Source of the DNA: Cristatella mucedo
Taxonomy: Eukaryota > Bryozoa > Phylactolaemata > Cristatellidae
DNA: 64,000 nucleotides
Assembly: GCA_009760855.2 (NCBI GenBank)
Contig: WPIO01000224.1
Span: 60,001 to 124,000 of the forward strand
Reading direction: 5' to 3'
Of the stretch, positions 55,933 through 64,000 are shown in pieces. The notes beneath the pieces were generated by a model, which searched no databases, had not been told where the DNA came from, and worked only from the letters and a program-made list of their open reading frames with translations. How positions within the stretch are numbered: the first letter of the stretch is position 1; every line of letters begins with the position of its first letter. The position numbers and the translations under genes were made by a program.

Positions 55933-56016
55933 TAATAATAGTAATAATAATGATGCACTTTATAAGCGCTCTCAGAGAACTAAATCTCTTTCTAGGCGCT
56001 TTATATTTTCTTCTCT
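55933..56016 (-). mobile_element. LINE family 1 3' tail, reverse orientation
   Basis: On the minus strand this reads ATATAAAGCGCCTAGAAAGA, GATTTAGTTCTCTGAGAGCG, CTTATAAAGTGCATC and an ATT/ATC tail. Well preserved but under 90 bp. Confidence 0.9.
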
Positions 56017-57550
56017 TAAGTTATTCTAATGAGAAACCTCGTCAGCAACTTAACAAATTTTACGTTTTCCTAAGAGATAATTACTGCGACTCCGGAAATG
56101 GAGAGTGAGCTTGCACGCCGTGAGGGAACATGACTCTGGCAGCCTGCGAGCACTGGGCGGAGATCCCATGAGGGCTCAGACTGCCCAAGCAGCAGCAGGC
56201 TCCCGAATGGTGGAAGGGCAGACGATGACTCGGCCGATGAGTCGGCAGTCCTGCCCAAAACCATGCATTGGCGGCATCTTTGGGGACATCCACCTACCAC
56301 AAACTGCCGCCAGCTGTCGGGCAGGTTCGGAACGAATAATGGCCCGACAGTGCAAAAACAACGCATACATGGAATGTAAGGGATGGCGAAGGAGTACAAC
56401 GGGAGGGGAGGGCGAGATCCCTCGACGCCAGCAGCCGTCTAGTGTGAGTAGACTAGGCTTGGCCGGCGTTGTTTAGAATAACGGTTTTTGTGTTGGAGTC
56501 AGCAGACTTATTGCTTGGTCACACTACTAAGCCCGACGACAGGTCGTGCGGATGGCTACGCAAACCGCATACCGGCGACTTAGGGGCCGCTTTTTCCAAA
56601 TAAACTAGCGAAGAATATCTAGAGCCTCCTGAGAGAGGCACCTCTAGTTTGGGCCACGAAAGCTAGCCTGCCCACGAAGCGGATTAGTCGCATTCCAATC
56701 CGGGTATTACCGCTCCAGGAGGCCACGTGAGCAGCGGAAAGGCTATTCGGCGCTCTAATCAAAGAAATTTAAGGACGCTTTTTGACTAAGAAAGTTTGGT
56801 TGGACGAGATAGTCCTTCAAGCGGCTGAGCGCGCCTTTTCATGCCGCACCTATGATAAAAAGTCGCCTTTGCTCCTAGCCGCCATCCTCCTCTGATCGTT
56901 CCTGAAAGACTAATCTGCACTAGACCACTCTCCTCTTCTCTTTGTCTAACGCCAAGCCGCCGATCGAGCCAGCCAGCCAGCAGAAGCAGCGATCGCTCTA
57001 GCTCCAGTCGTGAGCGCAAGCCGAGCGAGTCTTTTTTCGCGCAGGCACACGGAGCGCTCGCCAAAACGCACCGTTGCGTCTTTGGGAGCAAAGCCACGCG
57101 CGCGCCCGCGCGCGCGCGAACCTCTCGGCTGGCGGCATCTGCTTCGGCCGGAGTGCGACGCGAGCCAACGGAGGCGGCCACCGTCGCGCTCGAGAGCTGC
57201 TGCGAATGCGCTGCGTCAGCTCGAGCGCTAAAATCCCTGGGCCGCCAGCGCAGCGGCGGCGGCGGCTCATGTAACGGCACTAGTCGCACTAGCCGACGCG
57301 GGCGCGCGACCGGAGCTTGCGGCTCCCTGATCCCTATTTTGCGGCTGGAGACTTGCAGGTGCAGCACCGCGTCGCGCCGGTTGGCTCCGATGGTAACTTT
57401 ATGGCAAAGCAGTGAAGCGCCAGCATAGCTTAAAACAGGACATCCATATTTACACCGTAAATCAGTCTATTTGAAGTTCAGGGTGCATTTCAAGCGGCAA
57501 CAGCACCAATGATGGCGTGTCCCAACACGCATACGCGTCTGAGAAACTAT
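56017..57550. other. Unassigned; CpG-rich block at about 57.0-57.4 kb
   Basis: A 123-codon plus frame (56,105-56,476) overlaps minus frames; none carries a known motif. About 56,960-57,400 is CpG-rich, with an alternating GC run at 57,099-57,118. Confidence 0.4.
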
Positions 57551-57700
57551 TCAGCCGATTAAGATGTTTCGCTTGTATGGCGGCAGCTGAGCTGTAAAAA
57601 GGCTATCGCCATCGCTTGCAGTGGGCGCTGAAGGTTCACCCACGGTACGACCGAACCCTCAACCTGTGGCGTGAAGTGCCAGCACGGGTGCACTGGCTTG
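57551..57700 (-). mobile_element. tRNA-derived SINE, family A, decayed reverse copy
   Basis: On the minus strand this has a box B-like GAGGGTTCGGTC, then CACTGCAAGCGATGGCGATA, GCCTTTTTACAGCTC and CAGCTGCCGCC, following the SINE A body. Box A is decayed. Confidence 0.65.
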
Positions 57701-57825
57701 CTTCCGGTCTCGACCGTAAGAACTTGCCTTTTGCATCTTCGGCTTCTATGCCGTGACTGTAGACGGTAGTACGACCGGGACCCGCTGCTCTTTAGTCAGT
57801 CGCTGTAATACAGGAAACTGAAAAC

Positions 57826-57983
57826 AATTTAGCTGATTTACCAGCCTCGTGAATACTGCGGCAAACAAGCCTTTGCGGCTATCGGGAACGCCTGCACTGA
57901 GCAATACAGAAACCACCGCTGAGGAATTGAACTCACAACGTGGTCGTAAAGAGCCAGCATTTTACCTCCTGGGCTAAAACCGA
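57826..57983 (-). mobile_element. tRNA-derived SINE, family A, reverse copy
   Basis: On the minus strand it opens with TTTTAGCCCAGGAGGTAAAA, then box B GTGAGTTCAATTCCTCAG, GATAGCCGCAAAGGC and ACGAGGCTGGTAAATCAGCT, in family A order. It is separated from the next SINE by about 30 bp. Confidence 0.75.
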
Positions 57984-58016
57984 AGAGCAAACATGTAATA
58001 CATTAGTAAAGTGGCG

Positions 58017-58120
58017 TAATACAACGTAATCTCTATCCATTCACTGTTCACACACCTCAGGGCTCGATCCCACGATCTCAGCAAAATAAGGGTGAGCACT
58101 TTAACCCATTAAGTTCCTGC
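58017..58120 (-). mobile_element. tRNA-derived SINE, family B, reverse copy
   Basis: On the minus strand this reads GGGTTAAAGTGCTCACCCTT, GAGATCGTGGGATCGAGCCC, TGAGGTGTGTGAACAG and GGATAGAGATTACG, following SINE B from head to LINE-like end with a truncated tail. Confidence 0.72.
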
Positions 58121-61100
58121 GCTCGGTCAATCCGCCACGACCCCGAGCCCACCCCCGTATTGCTGACCTCGCAATCGCGCGTTCGTCGCTTCGAGCGAAC
58201 GCCGTTGACTTCTCTCTTTCTTTCTCCGATCGGACTCGTGGCCCAGACCAGCAGGCGTACTCTCTCGCCACGCACTCTCGCCCAGCGCGCCCTCGCCGGC
58301 TCGCCCCGACCATTCCGTCTGTGGCTACGGCTTCCGCTTTTGGCTAGGGACACGAGCGAGTCTCGCAAGTCGGGCGGCCGCAAATAACGAAAGCACAGAT
58401 TCGAATAGTCGCGCATCCTCTTGAGTCGCCGTCGGATCACCGAGGTGGTACGTGCAGCAGCCGTAGAGCAGGGAGATACCGGCTGACGCGCCTCCACCAC
58501 GTGGCTGCTCAGGGGGCGTCGCCTTAGGGCCTATCGATCCGTAGGGATCCGCTCAGTCTCCTTGAAATTGCTGCGCGCTCGATGAGAATTAAAGCCAGAG
58601 GGGCGGTATAGTAAAGAAGGCTTACTCGGTGACAATGGAAGCTGTTCAGTACTTGCATTACTTAGGAGGTAGAGTTAGTTGTAATGACCAGATGAAGAAT
58701 GCAGAAATATTATTGGCGGCTCACGAAGTAAGCGTTTTAGGAACCGGGTATTTGCTAATCCATCGATGGGCGAGATAAGAGCTGCAATCGTGTAATATGC
58801 AGTCAGTTGCGTTCTATACTGCCAGCTAAACAGAAGTGGTCTGTTGGCCTCAGTCGGGCAATTAAGATGTGCTCTGCTAGTAGTCGGAGTTTCGGTACGC
58901 CATGGCTGACGGCGGACGCCAGTTACTCTCCCAGTAGTCGAATAGCTTTCTCTGAGCCATAGATAAGAAGCTGTGTGGGTTATGAGCGTTAGAGGGCCAC
59001 ACTTTTCATAGCTGCCGCGTACTGCAACTGCCGGCATGCCTGCGTGCCTTGGTCCGGCGTGCTGCGTGCACCGGCGGGTCGCTAGCAGCGGTTCAATGGT
59101 TGCGTTTGCTCGCACCCTAGTTCTGTTCGGTAATGGAAGCACCGCAACCCGTTCGCAACAATGTATCGACTTGATAAATTGGTTGGCATTACCCCAATCC
59201 AATCTGCTTCCGCCAAGGTTCCCGCCAGATACACGGATACCGCCGTACAATGGCGGAATACGATAGCGGGGCGATGTGGGAGATACAGAATACCTCTCCC
59301 GCAACCCATGTTGGATCCGGCAAATAGCTCCAGTGTCAATCGCTCTTGCTAGATATGAAGACTGCTTTTAACTGCCAGCTGATGAGGCTGATGCCAAACG
59401 ATATCGCCTGTAAGTGTTAGCGGCCCAGGTTTGTAACGTAATATTTGTCACTTTTGAAAACCTACAGTTGCACACATAGATACCTATGCTGGTCGATAAT
59501 ACTTTTACTGCAACTATCCTTTCTCCACCATCGTCAAGAAAACTGTTTTCGACCGCTTCGTTCAAGTCACGTCAATAAAATCTGAGCTTGCTTTAGGATG
59601 CCGACCATTAGCTGGATATCTCGTCGCCCAAGCGAAGTTGAAAATAACTCCTCAAAGGCTCGTAGCTACCTTAGATGCGTCTCGAGTATTCCATTCTTAG
59701 CAGTCCTTGACTGCCGCGCCCTCTCCTGTGCTTTTTTGCTGCAACACAAGCAAATCGTATCGTCAACAATCTCAAAGTTGCTTTATGTCTCCATTGTTTT
59801 TGCACGCATTTTTTCATAGTGCTAGACCGTCCACATACGCATTCGATGAATGCATATCGAATGACCAGCTCCGATACGTGTACGATTAGATGCATTCACT
59901 GAGCGACACGCGTCGCTTGCTCGAGTAATCCTACAACAGGCACTTCTTTGTGCCCGTCGCTAGCAGGAGTAGCGATGGCTGCCGTGGCTCTGTTGCCAAT
60001 ATACACGCCAGGATGTCAGGACGCCAGCATCGGCTTTGAACCTTTACTTCTCCTCCTCCTTCACCTCGCAGTCACGGCTTTCTTTGGACTTGTGAGACGT
60101 GCGTACGATCATTCGTGCCACCGACAAGCGACGATAACGGGCCCGAGCTGACTCGAGCGTGCAGTTGCCTCCGTCTGCCGCATAGACCGCCGGCCATAAC
60201 CCACTCCTCGCCGCCCCTTGAGCCCCTTGCCGCCCCCTTCCGCTTGCATCGACCGCCGCGAACTCATACCCCACGACCCCCCTTCGAGCAATCGATACTT
60301 GCACGAAGCAGCTCACTGGCACGTGTGCACAACGCAGGCAAGCTGCCTCTTCAGCATCTGTGCCAACGCGTCGGCATAAACGTCGACGCCAGCCTCAATG
60401 TCGATGCTGAAGTAAAATTTGACGCCAGAGTTTCCCGCTGCCCGTGCCTCGCCACGGCTGAGATTTCGAGCCAAGCAGCCGACGACTGCGACCGATCAGC
60501 GACGGCCGCCGTGCGGCGGAGCTTCACGACTTGACGAGGACTCTGCGCCTCGGCAGTTGCGAGTCGCTCGCCGCTTAAAAGTAGAGCGAGCGATAGGAAG
60601 GACTGCTCTAAGATCGGCACGCTCTCTCGCGTCGCTCAAAACCCACTGCACAACTCTATTGCCAATTTTTGATCGTGCGACGCGGCGTCGCGAACGCATG
60701 ACTGCCAAGCGACGCCCCGACGTCGACTGACCGCCAGCGCTCACCTCAGCGACAGCGAAAGTCCTAACTGCACACTGTCACTGCAAGTTCTGGCAGCCAA
60801 TACCTCAACTTAAAGCCACGTAATTTTTAAGGAGCTTAGATCTGTGTCCAACTTGATATGATCATGGTGCCGTCATCGGTTAGACTACGTCAGCTTTGAC
60901 GCCGAGGAAAAAGTCCAGCAAACGCTTCCACTATTCACTTTTTCATTCAATCCTCCTTCATCACTACCTGGTCCGCGTTCCGATCGACTTCGTTTAGAGG
61001 AGAGGCCATCAATTAGGTATGCTTAACTACCGACAGCGTGTGCCTCAGGCTTGCAACATTCCCGCGAAACTCGCGATCTCTGGGCGCGCGAAACTCGCTT

Positions 61101-62089
61101 CTTTGCGGGGTTTTCGCTCACCCCTTGCTACAGGTGAGGAAATGCGTAAACCGCATGCTGGCTATTACGTGACATTTTTTGGTCACTGGGAATGTCTGTA
61201 GAACGAGTCAGGTGGCAGAATTTATCCCGGATCTCGTATCTCGTCTTTGACCCGTCTCCGTCCTAAGCCTAGACAAACTCAAAGATCACGCTGCCCAATT
61301 TTGAGACGAACAACGATTGGTGAAGACGCCGTATTCACTTGCACACATTAGAGCGAAAAAACGTGCTCAAAGACCGGGAAGCAAAGCACCGGGAATGATC
61401 TATTGCTGCCAAATGAATCCACGAATAACTAGTACCAACGACTTAGGCCTCTCAACATTCGTGCCTTCTTCTAATAATTTGTAGTTAGTCACTTTAAGGT
61501 TTTTATATTCTCTTACTGCGGCTCACAAAAGTAAAGTAACCGTCTCCTACTCTCATCACGTTCTCCTCTGACTCAGTTCGTTGACCTACGGTACCATGCA
61601 TCGTGCAATGTTTAATCCTTGTGCAGACCGTGAGTTCCGTCCACGAGCCGATAAAGCTAGTCAATCCCCCGAGGACCAAACTCAACAATTCCCTAAAGTT
61701 ATGAAGCTTCAAACAAAGCTGAAAATCTAACCACTCTTCCCAGAAAATGCTCCGTAGAAGGAAATTAGCCTTTTAATTAGCCTTTTACAGCCTTTTAATT
61801 AGCTTATTCGATACTGGACGTCTGCAAATTTTGTTAGCTAAACGACGTTTAAACTTAATTCTATGTCATATGTTTTTCTAAGGTTAGGATTAAATTAGGA
61901 GACTGCTAATTGGCGCTAGTTTTGTGCTATTAATGCGTGCTCGCAAATTTAGGTGTCGACTGTCGAAACTGCTTGAAAGTTTCTTTCAGAAAATTGTTTC
62001 AAGAGGTAAAACTTAAATTCAATCCTAAAGCAAAATCCAAGACTGCCTAAGCGGTCATTGTCCAAAGATTTTTTTATTTTTATTTGAAC
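58121..62089. other. Unassigned, with CpG-rich blocks and one long ORF
   Basis: CpG-rich at about 58,140-58,500 and 60,180-60,740. The longest frame outside repeats in moderate-GC DNA is 58,675-59,304 (minus, 209 codons), with no recognised motif (see findings). Other frames are short or overlapping. Confidence 0.4.
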
Positions 62090-62478
62090 TAGAATATTTG
62101 GAATTCCAATTTTCCTTTGCTACCTATAAAGCCATTCACCATCTGGAGCTCTTAATGAAAAGAGCTTCAAGGTTGGCCCAAAATATGAAAGCTTTATCCG
62201 AGTTTCTCCTTTGATGAAAGCGCAAAGATGACTTCTGTTTATTTAAGGCTTACAGGATACAATCCTTAAAATGAAAAACCAAAAGCATAAACGCACCCCA
62301 TAGCCCGCATCGGCTGGGCTCCTTCATAAATAGTTTAAACTGCTGCACCAGTTAATGCATCCAAGTGCTTTAAGGTTTTCCGTGAAGAATAAATTAGCTG
62401 TAACATTCCTTTCCTTAAAGACGGACGGTGACTGGAGTTTTTGCTGTATAGTACATGCTAAGTTAAAGCGGCTTTCCG
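62090..62478 (+). mobile_element. LINE family 2 fragment, AT-drifted
   Basis: Landmarks follow family 2: GCTTCAAGGTTGGCCCAAAA (AARLVFK region), TTTCTCCTTTGATGAAAGC (SPLLKE region), CTCCTTCATAAATAGTTTAA (APSYLAEL region), GTGAAGAATAAATTAGCTGT (DNKLAV region) and CTTTCCTTAAAGACGGACGG (LRLKTVG region). Many G/C sites of the other copies are A/T here. Not translatable. Confidence 0.68.
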
Positions 62479-62504
62479 CGTTCAAACTGTGGTCAACTGA
62501 ATCC

Positions 62505-62672
62505 ATTTCTCCAATGAAGACAAATTGATAGGCATGTTAAAATCAGCAGCGTAGTCAGGGAAATAAATTACACGGAATTTGGCAGTGCAAGACGGCCTGA
62601 CAGAATGTGTGCGAGTGGGTACCAAAAAATATGACGTCGGTGCATAGGAATTGTGGAGGTGACTCATATAAG
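62505..62672 (-). mobile_element. LINE family 2 fragment, reverse orientation
   Basis: On the minus strand it follows the family 2 segment that starts at the ...LWNSLPQFLRND region (TCACCTCCACAATTCCTATG, CACCGACGTCATATTTTTTG) through the ...NCYFYATHY region. It lies between the plus-strand family 2 piece and the LINE family 1 copy, so the three insertions abut within 1.2 kb. Confidence 0.55.
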
Positions 62673-62680
62673 CCAAGCAC

Positions 62681-63562
62681 AATCTAGGCTTTCACTTCTA
62701 TGCGGATGACACTCAGTTGTACCTTTGCTTTGATCCCTCCCAGCCTTCGAGCACCTCAAATTCTCTCAACTCACTTGCTGCATGCATTGATGACATCCGA
62801 TCATGGATGGCAGCAAATTTTCTAAAACTAAACGATGATAAAACTAACTTACTAGTTATGGGCAAACCTAGTGTTCTTCAGAAATTGGAAAGGCTGACTT
62901 TCAAAATTGGCTCTGCCAGCATATCTCCAGTTGCATCAGCTCGAAATCTAGGTGTCATATTCCAAAGCGACCTCTCGTTAGACGACCACATCAGCTCCAC
63001 AGTCAAATCAGCCTATTTTCAGCTTCATAACATTGCTAAAATTAGGGCTTGTTTAGATAAGGATACCACGTCCAAGTTGGTCCATGCATTCGTGACATCT
63101 CGTCTCGACTTCTGCAACTCACTGCTCACTGGCCTACCAGCATGTGCGATCAGGCGATTGCAGCTGGTGCAAAACTCTGCAGCCAGGCTTGTCTGTCGTG
63201 AGCGTCGCAGTTGCCACATTACTCCACTTCTCGCCGACCTGCACTGGTTACCAGTCAAGCAACGGATTGACTTCAAGGTTTTGTCGCTCACTTGTAGGTC
63301 TCTTTATTCTATGGCTCCAGCCTATCTTTCAGATATACTACCCCATCAGGCAAAGCATCGTACCACTCGCTTTTCGGAATCCAACAGTCTAGAAATACCT
63401 CGTACAAACCTTAAATCCTTTGGAGACCGTGCATTTAGCTCGTATGCTCCCACAGCCTGGAACTCCCTCCCGACCTGCATCAGAACATCCCCTGACCTGA
63501 CCACATTTAAAAGAAACTTAAAAACATACCTATTTAGGACAGCATTTAGTGGGTCCTTGTGA
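62681..63562 (+). pseudogene. Reverse transcriptase C-terminal half, uninterrupted frame
   Basis: The open frame covers about 294 codons from just before catalytic motif C to the natural TGA. Motif C is FYADD (62,696-62,710) with both aspartates present. Then come LKLNDDKTNLLVMGKP, LGVIFQSDLSLDDHI, AFVTSRLDFCNSLLTGLP, LQLVQNSAARLVCRERRSC, HITPLLADLHWLPVKQRIDF, DRAFSSYAPTAWNSLP and a C-terminal FKRNLKTYLFRTAFSGSL. This is the C-terminal layout of L2/CR1-type ORF2. Upstream fingers, motifs A and B, and the endonuclease are missing, and no start codon fits, so it cannot act alone. The intact frame suggests relatively recent insertion. Confidence 0.93.
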
Positions 63563-63800
63563 TTCGTCCTCGACGTGCTTATGCGTGCTGACACTGTTCA
63601 TGCTGACACTAACCACATTTGCATGCTGCCCCAGTGCATGTAACCCCTAACCATGTTATTCATTTTGTTTGTTTTTCAAGCATGATTTCACTTACTATTC
63701 TATTGCGTATCACTTTGCAGCAAATGTAAAGCGCCTGGAAAGAGATTAAGTTCTCTGAGGGCGCTTTATCAAGTGCAATATTATTATTATTATTATTATA
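62681..63800 (+). mobile_element. LINE family 1, best-preserved copy
   Basis: A 5'-truncated non-LTR retrotransposon beginning inside the reverse transcriptase domain and running to its (ATT) tail at 63,779-63,800. The 3' untranslated region (63,563-63,778) contains the GACACTG repeats and the terminal module AAAGCGCCTGGAAAGAGATT...TTCTCTGAGGGCGCTTTATC. This copy defines the family used to recognise the other fragments. Confidence 0.95.
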
Positions 63801-64000
63801 TAATCTAGGATCTGCGTACAACTGTCTTCGCAAAGAAACAAACGGAGATACGATGAGGATGACACACGGAAATGTATGCCGAAAAACTTAGGCTCAGACG
63901 CGCATGCACAATCCCACACACATATATACACACACTTACACGCCCACACACGCCCTTCCTCGTACGCCCACATGCACATTAACACGTTCAAACTCTTGGA
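63801..64000. other. Unassigned end of window with CA-rich patch
   Basis: About 63,903-63,960 is rich in CACA words. No gene recognised before the window ends. Confidence 0.5.

Noticed and set aside
56070-56476. Overlapping 123- and 109-codon frames
   Set aside because: Opposite-strand overlap, no motif, and no supporting repeat or splice context.

Overview
This window looks like repeat-dense, gene-poor nuclear DNA from an invertebrate animal. The evidence is two families of L2/CR1-type non-LTR retrotransposons in many 5'-truncated copies, at least two tRNA-derived SINE families, abundant dinucleotide microsatellites, no operon-like gene packing, and strong alternation between CpG-rich blocks and AT-rich stretches. 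I cannot name the species; a marine invertebrate is only a guess. No host protein-coding gene, rRNA gene or functional tRNA gene could be recognised with confidence. Most long open frames are low-complexity translations (CT/GA/TA repeats), overlapping chance ORFs in GC-rich DNA, or pieces of transposable elements.

Layout: 1-9,870 is mostly unassigned sequence with a 7/9-bp minisatellite (2,561), LINE family 2 fragments (3,388; 6,277), a reverse LINE family 1 3' end (4,379) and a tRNA-headed SINE (4,783). From 9,873 to 19,700 there are a 22-bp minisatellite, a reverse SINE, a few protein-like minus-strand ORFs (13.1-13.9 kb), CpG-rich blocks, and LINE pieces that have drifted GC-rich. From 19,780 to 31,000, long CT/GA/TA microsatellites lie beside CpG-rich blocks, with a 3' LINE copy at 26.1 kb and a SINE and LINE meeting tail to tail at 30.6-30.9 kb. 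At 33.9-35.1 kb is a LINE family 1 copy with a damaged reverse transcriptase; an unidentified repeat follows it and recurs at 38.1 kb.

The most distinctive element is at 38,837-41,007: two direct repeats of about 235 bp, on the minus strand, bracket a broken Gag-like reading frame that contains 19 heptad repeats. No pol region is present, so it reads as a gag-only LTR retrotransposon remnant. A LINE family 2 copy with a pentanucleotide tail lies at 42.0-42.8 kb. From 43 to 50 kb there are CpG-rich blocks without recognised genes. Between 50 and 58 kb are a tiny LINE fragment flanked by a 16-bp duplication, several LINE 3' tails, a 20-bp minisatellite, a CT/GA palindrome, and a run of three minus-strand SINEs. 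The window ends with the best-preserved LINE family 1 copy (62,681-63,800), which keeps its catalytic YADD.

How the parts relate: SINE family B ends in a sequence like the LINE family 1 3' end, which suggests it was mobilised by that LINE. The two LINE families have different simple-repeat tails (ATT versus TTACA). Copies of one LINE family have decayed toward GC in CpG-rich blocks and toward AT elsewhere, so the window records regional substitution bias.
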